Translations under genes and position numbers: made by a program
DNA from: Chiua virens
Taxonomy: Eukaryota > Basidiomycota > Agaricomycetes > Boletales > Boletaceae
NCBI GenBank assembly: GCA_019787685.1
Contig: JAHNUO010000003.1
Location: forward strand, 2,480,001-2,544,000
Length of the DNA: 64,000 nt
Direction: 5' to 3'
Shown: positions 11,823-23,788 of the stretch, piece after piece
How positions within the stretch are numbered: the first letter of the stretch is position 1
Layout of the letters: each line of letters starts with the position of its first letter
The notes under the pieces: model-generated
Seen by the model: only the letters and a program-made list of their open reading frames with translations
What the model was told of the DNA's origin: nothing
Database searches by the model: none

Positions 11823-14800
11823 ATGCCTTCGTCAGGCTCTCGCGATCGCAGTGACGAAAAAGACTCACCAATCCGAGTTGAAGCAAAAGAGGGTAGGTAG
11901 ATGGCACACCGTTGTGCGCGATGCTGACGGAGACACAAGCGTCGGATGAAAGCCCTCCCGCCTCGAGTAACTTGCAAAGAAAGGAACTTTTCAGAACGGT
12001 CGAAATCGATGCGGGAAATAGTACACTGGTCGCCTTCCTCGGGGATGGGACCCGTTTGTTGAGCGGTGGCAGTGAAAAAAAAATTCGATGTTGGGGAGCT
12101 GAAGATGGGGAGGAGGTAGGGAAGCCGATAGAAGCACGAGGATATGTGTGGAGTCTGGCAGCATCGCAAAATGGGGAGTGGATCGCGCGAGGAGGAGGAG
12201 GAGGTGCAGTGACGGTGTGGAATGCACAGAGTCAAAAAAAGGTGAATGGGTTCGACGCACACGGCTCAGGCAACCAAGTGAATGGAATCGACATCTCGCC
12301 AGATGGTGCAAGAATTGTGACGGCGTCGCGCGACCAAACCGCCTGCGTCTGGTCTCGGGAGACTGGCGAACTACTGCTAGGCCCGTTGCAACATGATGGC
12401 TGGGTTGCCGCTGCCAAGTTCTCGCCAGACGGATCCTCCATTGCTACTGCAACGCTGTCGGTCGAGTCCGTTCGGATCTATGGCAGTTTTGATGGCCACT
12501 GCCTGGTCGATTTTCCGATCAAAGTCGACTCCCGGTTCAATGGATCCGTCGCCTGGGCTGGCGATAGCAGGCGTCTGTTTGTATTGTCTTGCGAAGGCAA
12601 TATACACGCGCTCGACATATCCACCAAGACAATACTCTCAAGATGGCCAATCCACAGTAGCACTGCACCCAATTGCATTGCATTGGCAAGCAATGACATG
12701 TTCCTCGCCGCTTCTGCAAATTCCTCGGTGTCGTTTTGGAGCATCACAACCCATGAGCAGATTGGGTCTGTCATCAAACACACCGCTGACATTGTATCTA
12801 TGGTCATTTCTGCGAACTACAAGCTCGCAACGGGTGGAGGAAGCAAAATCACAGTATGGGACCTCTTTGAAATCCTCCCGTCACTCCGGGCCTACTCTCA
12901 CAATGTGAGTGTACCTGCAGTGGCATGATAGTAGTCCTTACTCATGCCGTTTTCCCCAGATATCCCTGGCTCATAAACTCCAACGTGAAAGGGTCGAAAG
13001 AGTAGATCTTGAAAAAACAATCCAGTTCCTTCGTACGCAAGACAAGCACTCTGGTATGCTATCAGGACCCTTAGCACCAGTTTTCCTGACTCTCGTATCT
13101 CCCAGCTCAAAAGGTATCCAATCTCGAGGACACTGTCCTGCAGCTTCGGAACGAACTAGATGATTCCAAACGCGTAGCTCAACAAATGAGGATTGACATG
13201 GGAGAGACCCTTCGGTCACTGCGCGGCAATCTTGAAACCAACTCTAGTATGTTCATTGACATCCCGTGCTTAGCTTTCGTGTACTCGCATTACTAATTTC
13301 ATGAGCACAGTTGATGTCCTCGGGTGGATCCTTCGTGCACACGAACAAAAGCTTGAATGCGAAGAACTGTATGATGAGGGTCGTATATTTGACGCTGCAA
13401 TAGCTTTTCTGAACATGACAAGTGCTCCAAGTAAAATTATGAAATCCAACAAGGTTGTTGTAGACTGGCAGTCTAGTAAGTTTCGGAATCACGTATTTAA
13501 AATATGGAATAATTTGTCACATCAGAGTTCAAGGATCAATGTATCATGGCGTTGGAACGGATTGGCGATGAAGCGTCAATCACTGGAAGCTATGATGAGA
13601 TACTTTCAGCCTATTCCACTGCACTGTCCCTTGGCCCCTCGACTTCAAGTGATTTACTAATAAAGTGGGCGAAAACAATGTTCCGTTGTAGCTCAGTGAA
13701 TCAGGTATTGCGTGCGGCCGCAAAGGTATGTATCAGATGACATCTCAAGGTCGGAAAATGACCATCTTTTTGCTCAGTTCAAACTTCCGGGTTTCTTCGT
13801 GCATCGCGCAATCTGCGAGGCTCTCGAGACGAGCGGTCGTATCACGGAAGCAATCGCGTGTTTTCAGCAATTGCAGAACGAAATAGCCCTGACAGGGAAT
13901 CCCAATATTGGTGATGAGCGAACTCGATGGGAATCCAGTAAGGGAGAAGTCGACACAGCCAGGCCGGGGCTAATCAAAGATTCCTGACAGGTTTTACACT
14001 CCGTCTCGCCGAGAAACTGGTAACGATGGGGGATAGTGCGATGAACCACGGAAACCATGATGACGCCATCGCACATTACTCGGATGCACTATCACTCAAG
14101 CCAGCAAATCTTGCAGACATTCTTGTCAAGCGGAGTCGAGCTCGAGCAATGGCGGGTTCTTTGAATCATGCACTGTCGGATGCTGAGAAGGTAAAAAAAA
14201 GCTGCATCGCATAGAATGGGCCTTGATATCTATGGATTCTACTCAGGCCATTGAACTCGAGCCGTCATTCTACATGGGCTACGAAGCAAAACACGCGGCG
14301 TTACATGGCATGAAGCGTTATACTGAAGCATTTGGAGCATTCAGGACGATGCTGTCAATGCTCGAGCGATCTCCTGATCCACGCATTCGCGGTGCGTCTT
14401 TCTTCATTTTCACACTAACATCATGTTTTGTTGATCACGTCTTTCCATACTAGAACTCTCTCTTAGATATTTTGATGCAACACTGCAGATACATAAAATG
14501 ATTGTGGAGACACTCCAACATATGCCACGCGTGCTTATCGACGCCACTACCGGCCGCCTTTACGATAAATCCCAGCAAATTGCTACTTTTGAAGAGCAAC
14601 CAATATTCGACGAGCTACGGTCCTCAATGACCTCTAGACTCGATTCTGCGCGTATCCGGAAGGAAGTTGAAAGTTATTATCGATATGTCACGTTCTCGCA
14701 CACGTGGGAGTACGGCGAACCACTGTTCCAGAAGGTTGAGAATATCTCAATCTACGAGCTAGAGCCCTCTACTACGAACTTCAAACTGCAAGGGCTTTGC

Positions 14801-15994
14801 AAGCTTACACGTTCTCTCGGATTCCAATGGGTATGGTCTGATACCTGCTGCATCGACAAGAAGGATCATGTAGTGTTACAAGAATCGTTGGTTGCTATGT
14901 TCACGTGGTATCGTGGTTCGTCTCTCACCGTTGTCTATCTCCTTGGTGTCCGGTCCGATTCGCAGCTGTCTGGCGATCTGAGGAAAAGTATCTGGAACAC
15001 TCGCGGATGGACATACCAAGAATATATTGCTGCCGAAGTCATCCAGTTCTACACCGAGGACTGGAAGCCTTACCTTGGCATAGACTTGTTCAACCACAAA
15101 GAGTCACCGATAATCGTTTCCGAGATGCAACAAGCCGGGAGTGTTTCTACACAAGATTTGGTCGTCCTTCAACCGGGCTTAGAGAGGGTACGCGAGAAAC
15201 TCTATCTAGCTTCGACGCGTAAAACCACGCTTGTGGAGGACATGGCGTACTCTCTGCTTGGCATATTCAATGCTGCCATTCCTGTGATATACGGGGAAGG
15301 AAATCGTGCGCTCGGTCGCTTCCTAGAGCACATCCTGACCGGATCGGGTGATGTCACCATCCTCGCTTGGACTGGGTGTTCGGGTAGCTACCATAGTTGC
15401 CTACCCGCACACCTCTCCGTCTACGAACAACCGATACTGCAACACGTCCCTCCACTCATCGAGACGCCCAAGATGAAACAAATGGTGAAGCATTTACGCC
15501 GATTCCTACCCGATCTCTCCGTCGCCGAGATGCTTTACGATCGACTCCATGATCTTCCCACACCCTCCATTGCCGCCAGTCGACTACGACTTCCCGGCAT
15601 CATCTTTCGCACGACAGAACTTGTCCAAACGTCAGGTCCAGATCCCAACACGAACCTCCGTGTCTATCACGCGACGACATTCATGTTCGGGAAACTCGAG
15701 ATGACGACGGCCGACGATCTGACCCGGACGAAAGAGTTGTGCGTCGTCCATCCTTGGATTCGCCCATTGTTCGACCAAGAGTTCTCGGACGGTGTAGCAG
15801 CGCTGGACAAGACGACGCAGGCGTTGCGGTTCGTGGCTCGCCTAAGACAGCCATTTGGGGCGCTGCTGTTTGCGCCGCTGTCGCATTTTGAGTATCGGCG
15901 CGTCGCGGCGGATTGTGTGGTCCAGGTCCAGTTTCGGGAGGAGATACCGTTGAGTGAGCTGGTGGATAATATTCGGACGATCGAAGTACATTAG
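11823..15994 (+). CDS. WD40-coiled coil-TPR-HET domain protein (allorecognition/NLR-like)
   Basis: Ten exons join in one frame to 1,226 codons: 11823-11892, 11940-12904, 12960-13053, 13106-13246, 13311-13475, 13526-13725, 13778-13937, 13991-14190, 14247-14391 and 14454-15994, all with GT-AG borders. Residues about 25-345 are WD40-like repeats (ISPDGARIVTASRDQTACVW, FSPDGSSIATA, ITVWDL). Residues about 346-425 form a coiled coil (AHKLQRERVERVDLEKTIQF). Residues about 430-715 hold TPR units such as GNHDDAIAHYSDALSLKPAN. From about residue 790 a HET (heterokaryon incompatibility) domain follows with YVTFSHTWEYG, WVWSDTCCIDKKD, LQESLVAMFTWYRGS and WNTRGWTYQEYIAAE. HET domains trigger cell death upon non-self fusion in ascomycetes; the role in basidiomycetes is less clear. 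No NACHT or NB-ARC module is visible between the domains. An alternative ATG at 11921 exists, but the spliced start gives a better intron with a CTGAC branch site. Confidence 0.88.
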
Positions 15995-16110
15995 CAAGTT
16001 AGTAACTAGTAAGTTAGTAGTTCTCGACGCTCGATCTCCAACATTTACAGTACAAACCCCTAGCAGCTCTCTGTCCATTGATACCACATCCTGCTTGATC
16101 TGTCACCTCC

Positions 16111-16989
16111 ATGGACACTTCGGACAGCTCGAGTGTTCGGAAAGTTCAATATCAATTCCCAGACTCTTTGGTCATGCCCGCCCCGAGCCGACTCGGAGTT
16201 GATGTTGAGCTACTGCTAACTATCAACAATTACAGCGACTCGGGAGTCGCGTTGTCTATCCCGCTCACTCAATGTACAACCTTTTCTCACAGCCCTCTCA
16301 AGTCGCTCAGGTTTCTCGGTTTCACCATTCAAGGATGAGACGGCTATATACCTCTCCGAAGCCGAGCAAGGCCCAGAGCTTGACCACAAAGCGCAGATAG
16401 AGGCTCATTCTTACTATTTTATATCAAATGGTAAGCTAAACTCCTATATACATACTACGATGTTGTGGATTCAGACCTTTTCAGTGTCAAGACCATGATG
16501 CACATCACTGGATTGGATTATATCCTAGACAACGAGGATCGGGCTGGACCATGGATGGACCAGCCTTGGATGACTCGGAGCCTTGAAGATATTGGTTATT
16601 CTCGCCGGTTTCCATTCTTTTTGCTTTCTGCAACGTTTGCGACATGTCTTTCTTTAGTTCAGGAATCTTTCTTTCTATGTCTTGCGCGTGTCCGGGACAC
16701 GCATGGAGGGGGCATGTTCATTGTTTACGCTTTTAGCATCGTACGCGTTCGTCTTCTCGACTATAAACACACGGTGAGATCGTTGATCGCACGTCGTATC
16801 GTATACCCAATTACATTTTTCCTGAGGGCGAGCCTGTTGCCGCTAAAAATACACGATTGTTTCTACTACTTGGATCTTAGAGCTCTGCAACCGTTCGAAG
16901 GCGTTCGTTTCTCTCCAGCCGTCGATACTTGCATCCTTACTAGGGTGTACTTGTCCCAAATAAGCGAGGTTCGTAAGATCGCTGGATGA
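16111..16989 (+). CDS. Hypothetical protein, weak model
   Basis: A frame starts at ATG 16111 (MDTSDSSSVRKVQYQFP) and separate open stretches follow. A second segment around 16290-16430 reads DETAIYLSEAEQGPELDHK and can be spliced over an intron (about 16430-16475) into the open frame reaching 16989, which includes TMMHITGLDYILDNEDRAG. The junction between the first and second segment is not solved by canonical sites, and the tail after about 16610 turns hydrophobic and unconvincing. I recognise no domain. It could be a small real gene with a misplaced exon or a decayed one. Confidence 0.3.
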
Positions 16990-17152
16990 TCTCGATGCAA
17001 GCTACGTGAACCGGGACGGCGACTTGGTATTACTTGTGCGGTTTTGGATCGACATCTAAAATGATTACATGCTACGGACTAGACTCTTCTACTGACTGTA
17101 CCCACTTCCGAATATTTTCGTTCTGGTCAACGTTTGCATCACTCTTGACAGA

Positions 17153-17539
17153 TTACCTCCTTTTCCCCTCTCTTGCTGCTCGCAACCACAACCTCATGAC
17201 AACGTAAAACGCGTCTGAACAAGTCTGCTGATCGAGTGTGTCAATAGTTTGTGTTTTCTTTCTGCTCCGTAGCTCATATCGACCCGTACCGGCTGATGAC
17301 GGACCCGCAGCAGTTTTAGTTTTCCTTGATGCACCTCTGATTCTTCCCGTTCCATTTACTTTCCCTTTCCCTTCGTTTTCGTCTTCGTCTTTTCCTTTGC
17401 TGCCACCTCCATAATAAGAATGCCCCGGACTCGGACTCGGACATGTGCGTGATGTAAAGTGTGCGAACGGCTTTGAAGCGATGGCAGTGTTGGTCACGGT
17501 GGTTGTGAAGCGACTGGTGTCTAGAGCCTGGATTATCAC
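17153..17539 (-). CDS. Hypothetical basic Ser/Lys-rich ORF, weak
   Basis: A minus-strand frame of about 128 codons contains a charged low-complexity stretch (GKDEDENEGKGKVNGTGRI) and RYELRSRKKTQT. There is no recognised domain and no clear promoter, and the start codon is uncertain. It may be the C-terminal exon of a longer gene or chance. The flanking stretch 17540-18096 shows G-rich low-complexity sequence near 17586-17640 and otherwise only the upstream region of the acyltransferase gene. Confidence 0.22.
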   Translation of the reverse strand: MIIQALDTSRFTTTVTNTAIASKPFAHFTSRTCPSPSPGHSYYGGGSKGKDEDENEGKGKVNGTGRIRGASRKTKTAAGPSSAGTGRYELRSRKKTQTIDTLDQQTCSDAFYVVMRLWLRAAREGKRR

Positions 17540-18096
17540 ACTTCTGTGTCTGAGGTGTAGCTTAAGCGAAATCCTGTCAATAGCCTAGGCTTCGGCCTGG
17601 GCAGGGGCAGGGCCTGAAGCGGCTGAAGCGACGCCATAGAATTGACAGCCTGAGGAGGTTAGCTAAGCTGCGAGGGTAGAGCGGAGCGCAACGGAAAATT
17701 AAGAGCTCGATGGAGCGGTGGGCGGGTGCAGATTGAAGAAAGCGAGAGCTACGTTACCGAAATCAGCCATTGGTCGGACGAGTGCTGCTTTGTGTACAAC
17801 GGAAGAGACGCGCCTGGGACCAGGTACTATGTGTAATTAATATTCGCTTACTCACGCACTATCATGATCATGAAACTTCCTCGTGATCTCAGGTTCAACA
17901 TGACATAGAACACCACTGAGGTAAGTACTTACATTGATCAAAGCGTCAAGATGGAAGCGATTATGAAGGCGGTCTCTATAACGTTCTGGACCCGCTAGCT
18001 GTAGATAATGGGCTGTGCAATCGGTTACTTATGTTCCCCAACTTTTTCCCCAAAGTTCCCACTTCTTCACTTCTCCAGCAGATCCATTAATACCCA

Positions 18097-20128
18097 ATGC
18101 CTGGCTGGACGTTGCTCGATAATCATCCGTCCGAAGGTCGTACCTTCTATCGTCCTTTAGGCGCGTTAGAGAGTTCCTTCATCTGGGGTAGCCTCTGCGA
18201 CGGCGCTTCGGACAGCCCTCTCCAGCTTGACCTCCGTCTGTCAAGTGGTGCGAAGGATGCACAACTATTTTCAGATGCCAACATCATTAAAGCATGGTTG
18301 TCTACAAAGAGGCAGTATCCTCTCGTTGGTGCCACCATACAAGCGCCCCCGAGTGCTGCTTCCAGTGCGGCCAACTTGCAAGCAGGCGTCCCTGCATTCC
18401 TTTCGGAGCCTCACTTCGTCGTCCGGGAACGCGATCTCGCTGTACTTCGACCGCGGGAAATTGTCTTCGCGCACGTGGCATCTCCGGAAGAGGTGGATAC
18501 CCGGGTGCATGAGATCTTGGATGGACCGCGCCCGCTTTCACAGGATTTGTTGACTCAGTTATATGTCTTTCGTGAGACTGGGAACGACAACATTCTCCAG
18601 TTGATGACCTTGACAGCTCATTGCGTGGGGGACTTGACCGCGATTAACGTTTTTGCGCGGTGCTTCTTGGACAGGCTGGCGCGGGGAGGAGAGCCGGAGC
18701 CTGCGCAGATTCCATTGGAAGAAAGATTGGCCATGGCATCTCTCTTGACAGAACGTGAACCTATCCAACTGCGCTCGCTCAGTCCGGCAAGACGACGGTG
18801 GCGAAAGGCTGTCGCAAGCGTGATACTCCAGTCGCGGATAGGGAAGATACAGGTAGGCAAATTTCGTGAGACTCGCCCGGATTTTCTGACGCATTTCCAC
18901 CGTTATCGTAGGGTGGCCATACGCTCCCATGTCGTATTACACCCTCAACATCTTTCGTCGCCGCACGACCTCGCAGCGGGAGGGTCTCGATCACGCCTGA
19001 AGAGACCGCTGCTGTGTTGGCCAACTGTCGTCGACACAAAGTTACATTTAAAAATGCTTATCTCGCACTCGCGCAAGTAGCCATGACTCGGCTGCTTTTC
19101 CGACGTTATTTGCGTGGTGATATATCAGAGGAAGAATGGGCATATCGAAAAAAAGAGCCACATATTACTGCGGGTCCGTTTAACCTGCGTCCGTATCTCG
19201 ATAAGGCATGGTTTGAGCAGGGCGGTGGAGGGGAATCTACACCATCTATTGGGACTTTCTTTTGCTGGTTGCCATTCATGCCGCTGGGCAAAACAGAGGG
19301 ACGTTACCAGCCCCATGGACAGAACATCGGTTTGTCGGATGGCGCGCCGCCCTTCTCAGAGCTCCTTTCGTTCGGTCAGTTCCTGCATCGCGCTGGACTG
19401 GTCAAGAGGCAGGCCACCAGGGTTTTCCGGCATCCGCTATTTCTCGAGCTTATCCATGCGTGGAACGTGGTAGTTGAAATGTTATTCCGGCAAACCACTT
19501 TGGAACGGTTGGAGCGCATCGAAGCCCTCAAAGATGGCCAGTATGAAGACTTGGACGAGTCAGATCCCGAGGCTCTCGAGGTCACGGACATGCCTGTAAT
19601 GTTAGCCCATGGAGGTTCCAATTTCGGTAATGTGCGTCTCTACTGTGCTTTCTGATTCTCGTCGTTGATTATTGCTGGCAGCTGGATGAGATAATGCCCT
19701 TAGAATACCCCTTGCCACCCACGCATCCGCTTTCTCCATTTTCCTCCATTCCACACCCGTCCAAGGCAGGATGTATCACACTCCCTCCGTCTTCGTCCTC
19801 TCAACCGGCCTCGGCAGCTTCAGTTATTTCCGGAACGGATACTACGGCCTCGACAATTGTGGTACAAGATATCAAGCTGAATCTGCATACCCGTCCCGCA
19901 GAGCTTTACATCCTCGCATGGAGTACAGGCGGACGAATGGACATATATTGTTTCTATGACAACAACGTATTTGAGGCATCTGTTGTGGAGGAGTGGTTGA
20001 ATGAAATCAAGGGGGCGGTATTATGGTATCTCGGTCGGCCCCACGAGTCGCATCAGCCCAGGAAAAATGGTTCCGGAAAAGCTGAAGCTGGACCTAGGCA
20101 GAGACAAGGCGGACAAGCTAAACTATGA
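18097..20128 (+). CDS. CoA-dependent acyltransferase-superfamily protein (condensation/AATase fold)
   Basis: Three exons, 18097-18852, 18912-19631 and 19682-20128, join in frame to 640 codons. The start MPGWTLLDNHPSEGRTFYRPLG at 18097 (shown here only by its position and opening) is the usual opening of fungal acyl/acetyltransferases related to alcohol acetyltransferases and trichothecene 15-O-acetyltransferase-type enzymes. The catalytic HxxxD motif is HCVGD, His about residue 175 and Asp about 179. The C-terminal half has the second lobe (NIGLSDGAPPFSELLSFGQF) and ends with the expected YILAWSTGGRMDIYCFYDN strand-helix. Such enzymes move an acyl group from acyl-CoA to an alcohol or amine in the cytosol; the substrate is unknown. 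No disruption is seen. It sits 350 bp from a convergent P450 gene and 4 kb from a UstYa-like relic, suggesting specialised metabolism. Confidence 0.82.
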
Positions 20129-20480
20129 ATAACGTCGTCGCAATGTAACATATGAGGGTAGCGTGCTTGGAATCTCATTTGGTGACGGACCCCTCCAGTT
20201 ATGGAAACTACATCGTTTGAGATATCAATATCGTGAGGTATCATGAGGACTAAAGTGTATTGAAATGCTGTATCGCGAGAAGCAACAGGCTTGGCTAGCT
20301 CAGTTAAGGTCAATACAAACAATTTAAACTGTACATAGTAGTGAATTCGGAATTCAAACCTCCGAGTCGGTAACCGTCGAAAGCAAGCGGATTTTCTTGT
20401 TCTCCCGTCGCGGTATAATAGAACAAGGAAATGGGTGAGGAGCTCTGTTAAGTAAATCGTGTCAACTCAGAAAGCAGCAG

Positions 20481-22567
20481 TCACTCTAAAAATGCATACG
20501 TGGCTACACCGTATCTAAACGTTGGTTCGAAATCAATTTGTTCGCCTCGCTCGTTCAAGGCTTTCGTTATCTTGAAGGCCCACAGAATGGACACCAACGC
20601 AGTCCAAATTGAGGCATCAGCAACGTAGCGGCCAGGACATGTGCGTCTGACAAGCAGAGTCAGTGACAGGACGCTAGGAAGCAATGTTGAATTACATACC
20701 TCCCAAAGCCAAAAGCGACGCTGTCGATGAATTTCGCATCCTCCCTGAGTTTCCCGTCGACAAGGAATCGTTCGGGCTTGAAGACGTCAGGTTCTGGGTA
20801 AGCCGCCTCGTCATGGCACATGGCCCTACGTATCAAGATAACGTATAAGTATGATCTTAAAATGTCGACAGAGTGTACACTGACCACACATTGGCCACCA
20901 GAGTGAATCCTATAGGTGTATTCGTGCGTGAGCCGACAAAGGCGGAGGATATCACAAGGCTGCTATCACCTTTCGGGATAAAAAAGTTTTCATAAGTGTC
21001 GTCGGCTGTAGCAGAATGGGGTACTCCTGAGAGGAATTGTGAGAATCCGAGTCATCGCCGGTGATACGATCAAAACGCTTACCGAGGGGTACAACAGTAT
21101 ACATCCTCAGAATCTCCACCAAAATGGCCTCAATGTAGGGAAGGTTCGGCCTGTCATCCATGGCTGGAAGCCGATCCGGACCAATAACAGTGTCGATCTC
21201 TGCATGCGCCTGTTCTTGCACTTTTGGATTCTGCACCATGGCAAGCATGAAATACATCAACGTCGACGAGGTCTATTGAAGAGTAGTCTGGGGTTCTCAT
21301 CCGCATACAACAGAGAAACTTACAGTGTCCGTACCAGCTATCGAATTGAAGTCAACTGGAAAACTGCAACTTATCCTCACCGTTTAACTTACCTTCAAAG
21401 GCAGTCGCACACGTGTCTTTTAGTAATTGAAGTTGCAATGGATCATCAACGATCTTGGGGCGCTTCAAAAAATCCAGCGCCATTGCTGACGCACTGCTAC
21501 CCATAGCCTGAATGGAAAGACTCAGTTCCGGAAGTGGATATGAACACGTGTAAATTCACCTCGCGTTTTCTAGCATATTGAAAAGGTTCCTCTATCAGTT
21601 GCATCGCCCACTGATGGCAAAATGCTGCCTTTCGTCTAAAGCCACCGCCTGGAAACCATTCTGGCAAGCTGAGGACTAAAATATACATCAGCTTTATAGC
21701 CACAGTATTCGCGTAACAGAGAGGCAGTCACCAAAGGGGAAAGCCTCGACGATGGAAGACCCCTCTATTGTCATGCCTTCCATAGACGGAACCATCCCGC
21801 GTTCAAGTAGCTCTACGAAATAATCATGATCGCCAACTTCGTAGTCGTATACGATTGACATTATCACAGCGGCAGCAAACCTAGATGTGTATCTCTTGTC
21901 GAAATAAATACACACTTAACCGAGGAATCCTTACTTTTGAATATGCTCGTGATAATTATGAGGTGAATTGACAATATCCAAGATGAGCTGACGAGCCTTT
22001 TTTAGCTGAATAGGATGGAAAGCAAGAGATGCTTCAGCTCTGAATGCTTGATGAAACATTCTCCGCTGAGAACGCCACCGATCACCGTAAGGACTGAAAG
22101 CAAAATTGAAGGACCAGCCATACCTTTCAGAGAGAATGTCGATTCAGAAACTCTGACCATGAAAGGTGATAACGCACGGAACTCTTGTAGCAATGTAAGG
22201 TCTGTCCGAGTAAATACGAGATCGGCTTTCGAGAAGATCTTTGGCAATTTTCTCCGAGCTGATCACGATGATGTCTTGCTTTAGCACACGTATCATAAAT
22301 ATATCACCTATCGCGACGGTTTGAGTGCATTGTATTGACAAAGGGTCAGAACGCACCATAGCGAGCCTTCCAACTGGTATATGTTATCCAAGGATTCTTA
22401 GGGTCAATGGTGAGCCAATTCCCAACAACAGGAAGAGGAGCAGGTCCAGGCAGAAATCGAAAACCCTGGACCCTCCGTCTCCGCCGATTGAGTAAAGCAA
22501 GGATGGAGACCACCATGGCGCCCACTGCCAAGGTCAGCGCCGAATTCAAGCGGATAAAAGAAAACAT
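20481..22567 (-). CDS. Cytochrome P450 monooxygenase
   Basis: The start is ATG 22567-22565 (MFSFIRLNSALTLAVGAMVV), giving an N-terminal ER anchor, an Arg cluster and the proline-rich FLPGPAPLPVVGNW hinge. Short introns then join GDIFMIRVLKQD, YGWSFNFAFSPYGDRWRSQRR (helix C; WRSQRR contacts heme), an I-helix exon, ILVEILRMYTVVPL (ExxR in helix K), FIPKG, FKPERF and the heme loop FGFGR + RTCPGRY, where Cys is the heme ligand, split by an intron at about 20690-20650. The frame ends at TGA 20483-20481. Length is about 500 residues, normal for class II fungal P450s, which take electrons from P450 reductase on the ER. The substrate is unknown; the type resembles fungal P450s often annotated as O-methylsterigmatocystin oxidoreductase-like. 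It is convergent with the acyltransferase gene. All hallmark motifs are present, so I regard it as intact. Confidence 0.9.
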
Positions 22568-23788
22568 ATGAATGATACAGGCCAGCAGGCGAGGGAACTG
22601 CTTTGATATATAGACCTTTAGTTTGGCAGTTTTTCTGGGCTGATATGGAGATTGGTCGACGGAAATGTAGTAATATCGATGCCACTGATGCCGATAACAA
22701 GTTGTAGGTATCCCCTGATATGGCTGGCGGAGCGTTAGATGAACGGTGATATAAGCCACAGTGAGAATCAGTCGCACTGTATTCACTCCCCGCAAACACC
22801 GTGGATTGGATAAACGGGACACAATGGATCTTGGGGACACCGCTGATCGCAATTGTGGGTTATGTATATACATAGTATTCGTAAATCGAAGATACTCTAA
22901 TTCGCGAGGCCTTAGGCCGGCGACGAAGCAGGTGCACCCATGGTACATCCTCTGGATTAGCTTGTTCGGAAAGCAGGTCTAAAAGTGAGGGTACGGCGGC
23001 CCACGAAGAGACGGTACTCATACGAGGGCCGTCGATTTGCGTCCTCACTGCTGCCGTGGCTCACACACCTCTCAAGTTCATGTACAAGTTTAGGTCAAAG
23101 AAACCCCACGACGATGATTATGACAGGATCGCACGATTCACTTTGAACCTTCTGTTCAGGGGGTAGGAACACGATCTGTGCCGGTTGTAGGGGATTCCGC
23201 GTCTGATCCCAGAGGAACTCCCGGTGCAGCTGTACGTTGTTCTGGTTCCGAGTCGAGAAGAAGGGCGTGCTGCACTTTAAGCTTTAAGCTTTACCCCACG
23301 AACAGATGACACAGTAAAGCTGAGGTTGAGAAATTAGAATGCAAGGTCCCGCTTCAAAACTTGGTGTCTGTCACATGTCACACGTCACGACTTCTGTTCA
23401 AGTTTCCACTGATATCATCCTCAGCGTGAAATGGCCATCTTTTGAAATAGGTATGTATCAATTGTTTCGAGGTGAATTCCAACCAGGTGGCGTTGATTTT
23501 TCTCCCTTCTCCAAGGCTGTCAAATCCTCTAGGAGCTCGAGGTGATTCGGTAAGCTGGGACCCAGAGCCAGTCTATCGGATTACCTCGAGGATCTGTGGT
23601 GCTGTGCCTCGTTTCGGTCCCCAATGTTTCAATCCGTGCGATCATCTCGATGGTTAGCTGATCGGTACTTGACTCGTCCGCATTCTTTACGGACCAGTTA
23701 TTAAACTTCAAGCCTTTTGTGCACTGTTTATGCCACTCCAATACTCCATGTAGTCCAGCTTGCCGTCATTTATGTCAGCCCAAGTACC
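22568..23788. other. Intergenic region between the P450 gene and the UstYa-like pseudogene
   Basis: The promoters of two divergent units, the P450 (minus) and the UstYa-like relic (plus), lie here. I see no gene. A short direct repeat of TTTAAGC (about three copies) lies at 23276-23296. Confidence 0.5.
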
